A DNA stretch of 64,000 nucleotides, taken from Cycas panzhihuaensis (taxonomy: Eukaryota; Cycadophyta). The stretch is from NCBI GenBank assembly GCA_023213395.1, contig CM041465.1:157983741-158047740 (forward strand), given 5' to 3'. How positions within the stretch are numbered: the stretch's first letter is position 1; each line of letters opens with the position of its first letter. The notes below the pieces were generated by a model that was not told the DNA's origin, made no database searches, and saw only the letters and a program-made list of their open reading frames with translations. This document shows positions 22,704-34,286 of the stretch, one piece after another. The position numbers were made by a program, and so were the translations under genes.

Positions 22704-24775
22704 CTTTCACTTGTATGCTTAAAAGCTAGCAAATAACTTGGTGACTTCAAAGCTTTGTCGCTTAAGTTCCACCATCTAACAACACCACCAGTCCTGATTT
22801 TACAAGAAGATCCAACGACTGGGTGGAGTGATGAGGGGTGGAGGACTTCGGCTATTGAGTTGGTCCAAGTTAAGTGTAGCAGAGGCAAGGTTTAAACATT
22901 TTTCGAGCCTCTCCAACCAGATTTTAAAATTCATTTTTAGAATGTTTTAAAGTGAATTTTTAAGATACATTTACTTGGATAATGTACTTAGTGTGAATGC
23001 TTTGATTTAGCTTACAATTATAGGCTTCTTAAGAAGCAAGTACATGAGAATAATGAGCACTTGATTGAGTGTTTTAAGTGCTTTAAAAAATCCAAGTAAG
23101 ATGTTGAAGTGCTTGAGTACAATATGTAAGTACTTTTGAGAGTCTAGTACTTAGTGAAAAAATGAGGCAAAAGCTTGATGATGATTGCATAAGTGGGTTT
23201 GTTTTAATGCTCCAAAGCCGATGTAGAGAGAACCACTTGCCAAAGTGTACGAAATGTACTTCAAACACCAAGCGAATGCCAAGCAGCAAGTTGTTGAGAC
23301 TTTAAAATAGTCCCAACAATCCAACAGAAAGAGTGATTTTATTAAGTACAAAATTCAGCCTCCTTTTTGAGATTTTGAAGGCTATGGAATACTATGCAAG
23401 GTGCCAAAAAATCAGCTCAAATGGTGATGAATGTTACCTTTACAATATGAACATGCTTATTGATCACTTCAATTAAGCTCTTAATGCTTTAATAGCATTA
23501 AAATGAGTGCTAAAAGAGCTTAAAAACCAAAAAATGAAGGCTGAAATCAACCTTTTTGCAACTTCGCATCAATAGAACACAGCGCAGGGAGTCTTTACAA
23601 GCACTTAATTCATGCAACTTCAATCTTTAAAGAGAGGAGAATGACTTGGCATGAGTCATTTGATGAGTCCTCTGTCCACCAAGAAAAATTTAATCCTCTC
23701 AAAGTACTAAAAAGTACTTTTATGAGCCACTTAAAAATGCTTCATAAATGAGAATAAATCTCAAAAAAAAAAAACCTCTTAAAGCATTTAAGTCACCACT
23801 ATTTTGAAATATCTCTTTGAGATATTCTTCAAAAGACAAGAAAACAAACTTGATTAAGGATTAATTGCTTGCAATCCTTATAAAGTAATGAAGCCCTCTC
23901 AATTAACAATTTTCTTCACTTAATAAAAAAAACTTTATAAAAAAGGACCTTGATTAAAATGAGCATATACTTAGTATATGCTAAATTGCATATACCATAC
24001 TTTTATGCCAAAATCAAATTAATTTTGCATTTCCCGTGAGGGCGGCGGTTGTCCGGCTCCAGCCTTCGTGGAGAGCGCCCGTGGCTGTCGTGCGTTCTCC
24101 GTGCTCTCGTGCAGTCTTTCGTGGACGGATTTTCCGAGGCTCCCATGGCAGGGACGACTCCCGTATGTACGTATGCAGTCCTGTATGCAGTGTGCATCTT
24201 CCGTCTGTGGAAGGTTCTGTGCAAGCCCGTACAAGTTCCGTGGAAGCTTCCTCCCGTTGCAGACCCCATGTGGCTATATCTCCTGTGGACAGGGACAGAG
24301 TAGGGATAGAGCAGGGACGTGACGCCCGTGTGCAGAGACGGACAGACCCGTGCAGGGACAGACCCGTGCAGTTCTTATGCGTAGTTCCGTGCAGGGACAG
24401 ACTAGTCCGTGCGACCTTCCGTGGACTGCAGACGCAGCGTCACAGCTTGATTCGCCTCCGTGCGGCCCTGTGGAGGTAGTCTCTGGTGTGGCCCCTTCCG
24501 TGGGCAGTTTCTGTGTGCAGGACAGATTCCTGTGTGGCTGTGTGAAAGCTGTGGACAGAGACGTCTGCACACAGTGTGCTTCAGTGTGTAGGGAAAAGGA
24601 CATCCACAGAGGGATAGACAAATGAGCAGGGACAGAGGGATGTCCACAGAGGGATAGAGGAAAGTGAGAATTCCTGTGCAGGCTCTTGCAGGGTAAAGAC
24701 AGGTACACAGCTGAAGATAGGTGAGGACAACACCACCAAACCAGGCTCAACCAAACCAAAGCTCAAACAAACCAA
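22704..24775 (-). other. E7 leader with a GC-rich block
   Basis: About 2.1 kb without a convincing gene. The half beside gag is A+T-rich and carries the family motif TTTTTCGAGCCTCTCC at about 22,899. Positions 24,026-24,720 are GC-rich, with CCGTG or CCGTGCAGGGACAGAC-like words repeated on the plus strand, giving open frames on both strands that look compositional, not genic. The roughly 150-bp block conserved between E3 and E10 leaders is missing here. Confidence 0.75.
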
Positions 24776-24787
24776 GCTCTGATACCA
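24776..24787 (-). promoter_or_regulatory. E7 primer-binding site
   Basis: TGGTATCAGAGC on the minus strand, two bases inside the E7 5' LTR. Confidence 0.94.
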
Positions 24788-24789
24788 AT

Positions 24790-25334
24790 TGTTAGAATGG
24801 GCCAAATGGCCTCATAGGTCCAAGATCATAATAAAACACAAAAGCATTAAATGCATTAAGCATAAACACAAAGAGAAAGAGGAGCAAGACAATGATGCCA
24901 AGTATGTGGTGTTGGAATTGGTCCAACCACCAAAGAATGCTCAGCTTGATTAGCAAACTGACAGAATAATAATGAGCTCTATCTCTTGAATGAGCAACAA
25001 TGAAGAGAGGCCTCATTAAATAGAGGGAGATGAGAGGCCAAAGGCTATTGCATGATTGACAAGTGTCAACCATGCAATGCATGCTTGCATGTAGGACAAG
25101 TGTCCATTGGGAGCTCTTGTGAGCAAAAGTGCAAGGGGGTCATTTGACCCTCAAGTGACATAAGTGACAACGTTATGTCACTAGACATAAAGTGGGTGTG
25201 TACTTTATCACTTAAGTGATAAAGTCACCCCTAAAGTACAAAAGTGCACATAAAACATTAAAGTGCACATAATACATAAACATAAAGTACATAAAGCTTA
25301 ATATTTAAACATAAGGTAAACATAAGGTTTAACA
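24790..25334 (-). repeat. E7 5' LTR
   Basis: Same ends as the 3' LTR. The transcript-5' end carries the 11-bp repeat (AACATAAGG twice, near 25,310-25,328). Confidence 0.95.
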
Positions 25335-26171
25335 GACAGTAGATAAGATCTATTTCTTTACTTTGTACTTTTTCTCTTATGAAATGATGCTGAATTTCAA
25401 TGTGTTTGGTTCTGGCGTGAAATTCTAGACTTTTGGTCAGCTGATTGCACTCTGATTGTCAAAAAAGAGAGTGATTGTTGTCTCTTGATGTACATCCAAA
25501 TCTTTCAACAGCTGTCTAAGCCAAATTGCTTCAGTTGTAGCGCTTACTGTACACTTGTATTCTGCTTCTGTTGAAGATAATGCTACGGTGGCTTGCTTCT
25601 TACAGCTCCAAGAGATTGCTGAGTAGCCTAAGAAGAAGCAAAAGCCGTTGGTGGATTTTCTTTGTTCTTTGTCACTTGCCCAATCTGAATCACAGAAACC
25701 TGTCAACTGAAGTGATGTTTTTCTTGGAAAGTTTAGCTTTAACTTTATTGTTCCCTTGAGATATCTTAAGATTCTTTTGGCTGCATTGCAATGTCTTATC
25801 TTTGGCTCATGCATATATCTAGATACTAGACTTACTGCATATGAAATGTTAGGTCTAGTTGCTATGAGATAGATAAGGCTTCCGACAAGTTGCCTGTACA
25901 ATGTTGCATCAAAGCTGTGATCTTCTTCACTTGGAATCAAGTTACAAGTTACTTCCATTGGAGTAGAGCAAGGATTACAGTCTTCCATTCTGAATTTGGT
26001 CAGCAGATCTTCGATATACTTACTTTGACACCAGGTGATTGAACTGTGCTGTTGTTGAATTTGAATCCCTAAGTAGAAACTTAGGATCCCAAGGTCAGTC
26101 ATCTCAAACTCGTTTCCTAGTTGTTTTTTAATTTCTGCTATAGAAGTTTCATCATTTGTTGTGATAAGCAT
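25335..26171 (-). pseudogene. E6 RT C-terminus and RNase H
   Basis: The open frame 25,437-26,171 (244 codons) starts just after the RT YVDD motif (LITTNDETSIAEIKKQLG). It includes GFCDSDWASDKEQRKSTNGF, ALSSTEAEYKCTVSATTEAI and DNQSAI, the copia RNase H signatures. A one-base deletion just after DNQSAI shifts the frame. The following block (FHARTKHIEIQHHFIREKV) reaches the E7 insertion point. It continues at 17,973. Confidence 0.92.
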
Positions 26172-27847
26172 ATGTCATCAACATAAACTGCTATAATGGT
26201 TGTTACTCCATCTTTGCTTTTCTTGTACAAACTTGAATCAGAACTGCATCTTTGGAAGCCATTTTTATAGAGATAATTGTCTAGTTTGTTGTACCAGGCA
26301 CGTGGTGCTTGCTTCAACCTGTATAGGGCCTTCTTTAACCTGCAGACTAGATGTTCTTCTCCTGCTTTAATGTAACCTTCCGGCTGGGACATGTAAACTT
26401 CTTCTTCAATTTCTCCATTTAAGATGGCACTTTTGACATCCATTTGATATATTTTCCAATTTTTGCATGTTGTAATAGCAATAATTGTTCTAACTGTATT
26501 TATCTTAGTTACCGGAGAAAAGGTTTCTTCATAATCTATCCTTGTTGTCTGTGTATATCCTTTTGCAACTAACCTGGCTTTGTGTTTTTCTATTTTTCCA
26601 TTTGGTTTTCTTTTAATTTTATAAACCCATTTGCAGCCTACAACTGACTTGTTAGGGGGTAGCTTAACTAGCTCCCAAGTTTGATTTTTGATGATGGAGT
26701 TCAATTCAGTGTCCATAGCATTTCTCCATTCGATATGTCTGTTAGCTTCTATAAAAGACTGAGGTTGTACGTTGCTAATTAGAGCTTTTGGTGTTTGACT
26801 CCTCGTTCGATGGGGCAAAATTTCTCCCTTGTTTTCTTCTAAGGTCTTGAGATACCATTTTGGCAATTTTTTTGGACCTTCACCTTCAACTTTTGAGATA
26901 CTTTCTAATGTAGATTCTATGCTTGAATCACAGATGACTTTTTCTTCAGTGATAACACTTGGTTCCTCATCATCTATTTGATTGCGTGAAGGAATTTGAG
27001 GTATCATTTCCAGCATCTGAGTCTTATTGATGTTTTCTTCTTCATTTTCCTCATTGGAAATGACATTTTGACTTACATAGACTTTGTTAGTTGTGGGATC
27101 AATGCACTTATATGTTTTTGAGTTTTTGCTGTATCCCACCATGATGCATTCAATGCTTTTTGAGTCCAATTTTCCCCTTTTCTTGTCTGGAATATGAATG
27201 AATGCTTGGCTGCCAAAGACCTTTAAATGACTTATGTCGGGCTTTCTTCCTGTCCAGGCTTCTTCTGGAGTAGACTGGATTACTGCTTTAGTTGGACTCC
27301 TGTTTAATAGATAACATGCTGTACTAACAGCTTCAACCCAATAAGTTTTGGAGACGTTCTTAGTATGTATCATACTTCGTGCCATTTCCATAATGACTCG
27401 ATTTTTACGTTCTGCGACTCCATTGGATTGAGGCGTATATGGAGTTGTAAATTGTCTCTGTATCCCTCTATGCTTGCAGTATTCTAGGAAATCTTTTGTG
27501 ATGTATTCTCCCCCTCCATTTGATCTTATGCACTTAATCTTGGCATTACTTTCAAGTCCAGCTTTTGCTTTGAACTCTTTAAATGTGTCAAAAGCTTCTG
27601 ATTTTGTATGCAAAAAATAAATCCTGATTTTTTTGGTGAAGTCATCTATGAAAGTGATGAAATACCTTTTCTTATTGATGGAGTGTGGAGTAATGGGACC
27701 ACAGAGATCAGTGTGTATTAACTCCAGTTTTTCTCTAGCTCGCCATGTTAGGCTTCCTTTTCCTATCTTGAAAAGGAAGCCTATGCTGTTTATCAAATTG
27801 ACAATTTTTACAAACAAAATTGTTCGAGATGATATGGGATAATCCAA
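26138..27847 (-). pseudogene. E6 integrase and reverse transcriptase
   Basis: A long open block of about 569 codons. Integrase reads HTDLCGP, then a second catalytic block where DNGGEY has become SNGGGEY, so that Asp is lost, then GVAERKNRVIMEMARSM. The C-terminal motif is RGKLDSKSIECIMVGYS. RT follows with [55 protein letters not shown] (usual G changed to R) and AVYVDDI. An indel directly after YVDD breaks the frame, and another near 27,770 separates it from the upstream block. Confidence 0.94.
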
Positions 27848-29329
27848 TCACCAAATTTTTCCTTTCCATATTCTTTAATTTTTCCATACGAAAATGTCCA
27901 TACTTGAAATGCCATATTTTATCATTATTGCTTGTAGCAGAACATGCTTTTACATTTGGTAAAACAGGTTGTGACATCAGCCTGTATAGGTCGTTACATT
28001 CAACCCCTTTTGCAATTTCACTCCTATTATTTTTCATGTCATAAATATAACAGAACCCTTTTTCATCAAACAGAGTACACATCCCCTTTTTCTTCAATTG
28101 AGAAACAGAAAGGAGATTCATTTTTAAATCTGGCACAAGGAGGACATCACCTATCTTTTCTATCTTGTCGTTGATTTTGATCATAATTGTTCCTACTCCT
28201 TTAATTTTGAGAGAGTATTTGTCTCCAAGTTCCACTGATTTGTTTGAATTATAGGGCTGCAACTCTTCAAACCACTCCTCTTGACTGGTCATGTGGTGAG
28301 AAGCTCCAGAGTTGATGTACCAGACTTCTTTATCCTGTAGATTTGCTGTTAAAGCAACGACAAAGGCTATTGCTTCTTCTTCTTCTTCTTGGTCATCATT
28401 GTCAGTTTGTTCTTTGCTGAAGTTTCCCATCGGTTTCTTCCCTCTCTGTGTATCTGTTTTCTTACATTGAAACGGATAGTGTCCAGATTGACCACAATGA
28501 TAACATTTATCAAAGGCTTTACAAGAGTTGGCAAAGTGTCCTGTCTTACCACAGCTGTAGCATATGATGCTTCTACCTCTACCCCTTGAATCTTGCCATC
28601 TTCCTCGTGATGTGCTACTTGAGTCTTGCCACCGACCACGTGATGTGCCATAGTTTTCAGAATTTCTTCCACGTCCTCTGCTTCTGCCTCTTGATCCCAG
28701 ATTTAACCTTGATGCAAAGGCGTCCTCGAGATCTGCAGTACCTTCATACCTTTTGTTTCTTTGTTCTTGCTGCAAGAGTAGTCCTGTTAGAGAATCCAAA
28801 GACATAGTTGCCAATTGATTGGCATTGGTGATAGTATTGATTGTGACATCAAATGATCTGGGCAATTTACTGATAACAAGTTCTACCAGTTCTGGTTCAG
28901 TGAGAGGACCACCAACACTAATAAGGCTATTTCTTAGAGAGATTATTTTGTGTAAGAATTCAGTGACAGACTCAATTTCTTTCATTTGGAGATTGAACAA
29001 ATCAGCCTTTAGAGCTATTATTTTGGCTCTATTCTTTTGACCATACATGTTCTCTAGATATTGCCATATGCTAGCAGTGGAGTACAAAGTTTCAATGTAA
29101 ACAAGAAGTGAATCAGAAATTGATAACTTTAGTATAATCACTCGACACTATCTCTTTCTTCCCAATTTGTCTAAGCATTCCCTGTTTCTGCAGGCTTGGA
29201 TTTAGTCCCATTGGCAATACCCCATGCATTTTTTGCTCTAAGTAGGGTTTTTATTTTAATTTTCCAAATATGATAGTTATTGTCAGTTAATTTGTCATTG
29301 TTAGACAAAGCCAGTACTGTAGAAGTCAT
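27735..29329 (-). pseudogene. E6 gag and protease
   Basis: Gag starts at ATG 29,329 (MTSTVLALSNNDKLTDNNYH). Two early stops and a frame change near 29,150 precede a 468-codon open block (27,735-29,141). This contains capsid, an RG-rich stretch (GRSRGRGRNSENYG) and two CCHC knuckles (CYSCGKTGHFANSC and CYHCGQSGHYPFQC). The protease motif reads INSGAS, so the catalytic Asp is Asn. The block ends in the integrase zinc region (HFKYGHFRMEKLKN). Two knuckles against one in E1, E3, E7 and E10 mark a different copia lineage. Confidence 0.94.
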
Positions 29330-30025
29330 GTTGAATTCAAAAAATGACTTTTCAAAACCCTAGACCGTACTTATATGCAATTTACATCTGATCTGGAAAT
29401 TGTACGGACTGGTACAAATGATACCTTGACAGAAAGTTGGAATCAAGACGAACCCAGATCTATAATTATTTTTGGATTTGGACTTCACACTAGAGAGAAA
29501 TGGGCCTCGAAAGAGTACGGCCGACACCCTAAAATTTGGAGAAAATCGCTCAAAACTGACAAAAAATGCCAAAAATCCGTACGGAAATGCTCGAAACAGA
29601 GGCGCACTGCTCCAGTGAAGGATTCTTGAAGAAAATTTGACTGAAAATTGCAGAAATTTGAGAGAAATTTCACTTGGAAAGTTAAAAGGGGCGTAGACCT
29701 GAAAAGAGGCAAAACGACCTCGAAAACGTCTTCAGATGGATTCGCTCCAGAAGAGAAATATGCTTAGGACGTCCTAATCTACAAGCTGGCCAAATTTCAT
29801 CTTAATCTGAGAACTTGAAAAATTTTGACCGTCTGGGTTATGCGGATCCGTCTGATATCCTTTGGGAGTTTCAAACAATCTATCTGCAACTTCAAAATGC
29901 TTCTATCTTCTCTTTGAATCCTTTGTCAGGACACTTCCTTGTGTGTAACTTCAAAAATCTCCTTCAAATTAGCACACAAACTCAAAGATCTGCCTAATGT
30001 GACAGAGCAGCCTGCTCTGATACCA
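29330..30025 (-). other. E6 leader and primer-binding site
   Basis: A 0.7-kb leader with no gene visible. The primer-binding site is 30,014-30,025 (TGGTATCAGAGC on the minus strand), directly against the LTR at 30,026. Confidence 0.88.
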
Positions 30026-30232
30026 TGTAGAAAGACACCATCAAGATGGGTGGAAGAATTGTGCTTCATTAATGTACAATGAGTAGAATATATACATGGA
30101 GAGGTTGTAACTGCCTAATAACAAACTAATCTGAGAGTGACACGTGTCCACCAAACAATTACATTTATTAAGGTGGACTTATGTCCTAGCATCACATACT
30201 TATGTCCTAGAATAAAACATTATCTTCTAACA
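30026..30232 (-). repeat. E6 5' LTR
   Basis: 207 bp, nearly identical to 17,654-17,861. It is followed by TATTA (imperfect target duplication) and then by the last bases of the E5 LTR. Confidence 0.95.
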
Positions 30233-30253
30233 TATTATAACATTGCTCATATC

Positions 30254-30421
30254 CTTGAACACTTGACACTAGATCAAATAACTCAGTTCTTAGATCCTTG
30301 AGAACATAACACGAGACCCAGTTGCTCAGCGCTCACCTACTTGAGAACATAACACAAGACTTAATTGCTTGACTCTCACGCTTGAGAACATGCCATAGGA
30401 TTGAATTATTCCTCTTTCACA
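30254..30421. repeat. Four-copy degenerate minisatellite
   Basis: Units begin CTTGAACAC (30,254), CTTGAGAACATAACAC (30,297), CTTGAGAACATAACAC (30,340) and CTTGAGAACATGCC (30,381), with spacing of 43, 43 and 41 bp. The unit body resembles AGACCCAGTTGCTC. Confidence 0.8.
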
Positions 30422-30473
30422 CTAGAATGGTGGATAAATGACCGATAAATGCTCATTTACATGTTTTTCTAGG

Positions 30474-30502
30474 AATGGTTGTGACATATGGTCACAACCA
30501 TT
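30474..30502. other. Perfect 12-bp inverted repeat
   Basis: AATGGTTGTGAC and GTCACAACCATT flank ATATG. Nothing nearby shows a function. Confidence 0.9.
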
Positions 30503-30868
30503 CATTTCCATAACAAAATACTCCTTTTTGTAATGACCTATTAAATATGACTCTTAATACACTATTTCAGTCGTACGTCTATACGAACACATGTACAATG
30601 ATGACATTAGCAATCTTGGAATGCATCTTTTCGATTAGCATGTGTGGTCTATATGTTCCTCGATGTGCGCTCCGTATGTGTTTCAAGCTGCATTGCGTTC
30701 TATCTCAGAATGCCCCCTATCAAGTAGTGTTCTTTGAGAGCTCTTTTTCAATAGTTTCCATTGGATTTTATCATGCATGCTTTTGTACGACCCCAGGTTG
30801 ATGCGTTCTTGCACTCTAAGCATATTTTGTTAGTTTTCCATTGTCGAAGGTGCATAGGTACCAGATTT

Positions 30869-31098
30869 TACCCCAATAACAGTACCACTTACTATTTTGG
30901 AACAAGGATGCAACCCTTCAAGGCATTGTATAGATATGAACTAGTCTAGATTAAGGATTGGATAGGGGTAGACTCGAGAGTTCCAATAGTGCAAAACTAC
31001 TTATAGGAATCTCAAAGAAGATTTGGAAGAGCTGTAAAATTGAATGAAGCATTAAGTAGATAAACAAAGAATAGAATTTCAAATTTCAAATTGGAGAC
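30869..31098 (+). pseudogene. Ty3/gypsy element G, integrase fragment 1
   Basis: A decayed gypsy integrase. The frame from about 30,875 reads TYYFGTRMQPFKALYRYEL, matching the gypsy motif around PFxALYG. Later frames give LKEDLEEL and, ending at 31,098, MKH, stop, VDKQRIEFQISNW, which matches the usual run before the WVYL segment. Stops and frame changes are frequent. E9 begins directly after it and the reading resumes at 44,186. The region 30,503-30,868 shows no recognisable gene. Confidence 0.75.
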
Positions 31099-31315
31099 TG
31101 TTAAAGTATTAATGTTTTATGTTATAGCATCCTTTTAACTTAGACTTTTTCTAAAGTTAAGTTAAGGGTTATGTGTTTCAACCCCTCTTTACTTCTATTC
31201 TGACACTTGGCCTACATGCATAGGCTCGCTTATGTACAATCTATGTATTTATATAAGAGTATCTCTCCCTCATTAATACAAGAAAGAATATTCTTCTATT
31301 CATGTTGTTTTAACA
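31099..31315 (+). repeat. E9 5' LTR
   Basis: 217 bp, TGTTAAAGTATT to GTTTTAACA, followed directly by the primer-binding site. It is similar to the E2 3' LTR. A TATTTATATAAGAG segment near 31,246 is a likely core promoter. Confidence 0.93.
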
Positions 31316-32013
31316 TGGTATCAAAGCAAGTCTGTTAAAGCCTAAGAGAGAACTATTGAGTTTTCATTGAGAATTGTTAGAAATTTTTTGAGGCCCAAGT
31401 TAATTATGAGAAAGGTACATTTGTGCATTAATTGCAGGCATACCAAGTATTGTATAGAACCGCATGGAACTGTACGAATGACAAAAATTCAAAATACTTA
31501 GGATTTAATGAAATTTCACTGGTAAATTTGTCTTGGTAAGAAGAACTTCTTGTTCTAAAGAATCATCTCCAAATTCTACTTCATTTAGTGAGGAATTATC
31601 ATTTTGTAGGAGCGCAGGTTTGAGACATCAAATTCCGATTTCTCTCATTTCTTTTCGTTTCAACAGGTAAAATTTGACTCAAGGTCTTCATTTGGACATT
31701 ATCTTTCATTCAAGTATAAGTTTATTAGACTTGGTCAAGAATTTGTGAAGATATAAGCATTTTTTGGTTCGAAACCTTAACTGGCTATATACTTTGCAAG
31801 GTTGTTTCTAAGCAAACAAAAAGCCCAATAAAAAAATTAACTTCAGATCTGAGTAGAGCATGTTACAGACCTTCTTTTGAATACATTTTTTCAAAATCCA
31901 TACAACTATACTTTTTCATTCTATTCTGTACAATTATATGACTGTACGGTCAAGTTATTCCCTTTTTTAAATTTATGATTAATTTCTTCATATTACTCTT
32001 CAAACATTTCAAA
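31316..32013 (+). other. E9 primer-binding site and leader
   Basis: TGGTATCAAAGC at 31,316-31,327, then about 690 bp of A+T-rich leader up to the gag ATG at 32,014. No gene is visible in it. Confidence 0.85.
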
Positions 32014-32890
32014 ATGGCCTCAATATATTCTCTCAGTGGCTTAGATAAATTGACAAGACAAATCTATAATGCCTGAAAATTAACAATGAAAGGTTTTCTA
32101 GTCACAAAAAATGCTTGGAATATTGTTATTGGGAAGGAAACCAAACCAGTAGATATAGTAGATTCGATCAGTTGGGAGGAAAGAGATAGGAATGCTCATG
32201 CTGCTATCATGTTGCTTGTAGGAGACTCATTGCTGAGTCACATTAGTGAAGCTGACATGTATGTTGATGCTTGAAAAAATTTTGCCTCTCTCTATCGTCA
32301 AAAAATTGAAGCACATATAATAACCATCAGAGAACAACTATACAAACTCCAATTGAAGGAAAGATAATTTGTTACAAATTTCATCACCAAGATAGTAGAA
32401 GTCAAGGACAATTTAGCCTTTGTAGGAGAAAATGTGTCTAACTTAGAAATTGTCTACTTGACTCTTAATAAACTCCTAAAATCCTTTGATACTATGGTAA
32501 AAATACTCTTATTATTGATGCACATGTTGCTAATATGACTTTTGAAACTTTGATTGAACATATGCTACAGTAGGAACAAAGGATAAAGAGATATGAAGAA
32601 GAGGTTGAAATTGAAGACGCCTTCATTTCTAGGTTGAGAATAGATGGTAGAGGTCGCTTTAGAAGCATCTCAAGAGGGAGAGGAAGATTTGCAAGAGGAA
32701 GATTCTCGGAGGCACGAGGCTGTCTACATCAACTAACTTCAGAATCTGTTATCAATGTGGAAGACATGGACATCTTGCTAATAATTGCAGGTTCTATAAC
32801 TCTTCAACCTATTATCATTATGGGTGAATGGAACATTTTGCTACCATTGTCCTCAAAGGCGAGTAGAAATCCATGGAGGAAAAAGAGTAG
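32014..32890 (+). pseudogene. E9 gag
   Basis: Starts at ATG 32,014 (MASIYSLSGLDKLTRQ). Capsid is readable (SISWEERDRNAHAAIMLLVG, about 32,164) with stops at several places, including just before LTMKGFLV. An RG-rich stretch at about 32,640-32,715 precedes a CCHC knuckle (CYQCGRHGHLANNC, about 32,747). The second knuckle expected from E6 is broken. Confidence 0.88.
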
Positions 32891-33730
32891 AAGGAAACTA
32901 CAATAATGAACAGGCTAAAGAAGAGGAAGAAGATGAGATTGCTTTTATCACAATCCTTGCTACACATACTTGGAGCAATGAAGTCTGGTTCATAGATTCT
33001 GGTGCATCCAACCACATGTCAGGGAGAGATGATTGATTTGAGACACTCCGGCTGTATTTCTTCAACAAAACAGTTGAGCTTGGTGACAATTTTCCCCTAC
33101 ACATCAAAGGCAAGGGAATAATTGCAATCAAAATCAATGACAAAGTCAAAAAAAATGGGTAATGTGTTGTATGTTTCATGTATGAAAAAATCTACTATTA
33201 GTGTCTCAACTAAGGAAAAAGAAACTTCGTGTTATTTTTATGAAGACATAAAATATTGTATTTGTGATATGAAGCAAAATGAAGTTGTAATAGTAGAGGG
33301 AATACAGACTGAAAACCTCTATAAGTTAGTCTCTAGTCCTATCCCACCTCTTCTTGTAAAATCTTTTGTTGTTAGCAACCCTGTTAATGAAATGTGGCAT
33401 TCCAAGTATGAACATATTGCAAATAAGAGGTTAGAATTATTAAAGAAATCAAATATGGTAGACGAGCTTCCTAACATGTCTTTTAATCCATTCATTTGCA
33501 AAAGTTATATGTTTGAGAAATAACACAAAGCTCCATTTCAAGAAAGCATATGGAGAGCTAAAAAAAAATTAGAATTGATTCGTACAAATTTGTATGGCTC
33601 AATTACATTAAATTTTGTTAATGGTGCCAAGTACTTTCTTACCTTTATTGATGACTTCACAAAGAAAACTTGGGTGTATTTTCTCTTCAATAAATCAATA
33701 GTGTTAAATTTTTTTAAAGAATTTAAAGCC
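32891..33730 (+). pseudogene. E9 protease and integrase N-terminal half
   Basis: Protease keeps VWFIDSGASNHMSG (about 32,983). The frame 33,122-33,523 covers the end of protease and the integrase zinc region (MWHSKYEHIANKRLELLKK), where the second His of the usual GH pair is displaced. The integrase core starts at 33,575 (RTNLYGSITLNF, with FIDDFTKKTWVYFL) and reaches the E10 insertion at 33,730 in FKEFKA. Stops are present throughout. Confidence 0.88.
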
Positions 33731-34286
33731 TGTGAAAAGAGGCTAAATGGCCTCACAATCCCAAGATCTAGAAACTAGGATCACTCTAGTTCTAGAAGCA
33801 CAAGTACTAACAAGTATAATATTCTCAAGGTAAAGAGAAAGCATAAGAGACAAAGCATAAATGAAGGAGCAAGAGAAAATGATACTCAATATGTGGAGTT
33901 GGAATTGGTCCAACCTCCAAAGAATAACCGATTTGATTAGCAAGCGTGACAAAGATAACAATCTGACTCCAACTCTCTTATGAGACAATGAGAAGAGGTC
34001 TCATTATATAGAGTGAGATGAGAGACCTAAGGCCTTGGATGTTTGACAAGTGTCAAACATCCAAGATACATGCCTTGCATGTAGGACATGTGTCCTTTTG
34101 GGCTCTCATGTGAGCAAAAATGCATGAGGGTCCATTTGACCCTTTAGTGACAACGTTGTGTCACTAGAAAGAATATGGGTGTGCACTTTATCACTTAAGT
34201 GATAAGTCACCCCTAAAGTACAAAAGTACACATATTACATAAAAATTAAAGTACAATATCTTAATATGTAAACATAAGGTTTAACA
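33731..34286 (-). repeat. E10 3' LTR
   Basis: Plus-strand ends TGTGAAAAGAGG and AAGGTTTAACA, followed by CCCTCCC, the complement of the polypurine tract. It has the conserved palindrome near 34,188 and one 34-bp inverted segment around GATGTTTGACAAGTGTC. Confidence 0.95.

Larger units (their letters stand above)
17974..25334 (-). mobile_element. Ty1/copia element E7, full length, GACAG target duplication
   Basis: A complete 7361-bp minus-strand element inside E6 RNase H, with GACAG at 17,969-17,973 and 25,335-25,339. LTRs are 534 bp (left) and 545 bp (right) and differ by about 14 substitutions plus an 11-bp repeat of the terminal TAAACATAAGG in the right copy. The primer-binding site is 24,776-24,787 and the polypurine tract (GGGGGG on the minus strand) adjoins 18,508. 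It belongs to the same family as E3 and E10. Confidence 0.97.
17654..30232 (-). mobile_element. Ty1/copia element E6, interrupted by E7
   Basis: A minus-strand copia element with 5.2 kb of its own sequence. LTRs of 208 bp (17,654-17,861) and 207 bp (30,026-30,232) are nearly identical. The flanks TATTC (17,649-17,653) and TATTA (30,233-30,237) are a target duplication with one mismatch. The primer-binding site is 30,014-30,025 and the polypurine tract AAGAGAGGG (minus strand) adjoins the left LTR. E7 interrupts RNase H. The coding region has few disabling changes. Confidence 0.95.

Noticed and set aside
24036-24759. Long open frames on both strands in the E7 leader
   Set aside because: They overlap in several frames of one GC-rich repetitive block, have Arg/Pro/Ser-rich composition and show no domain. 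They follow from base composition.
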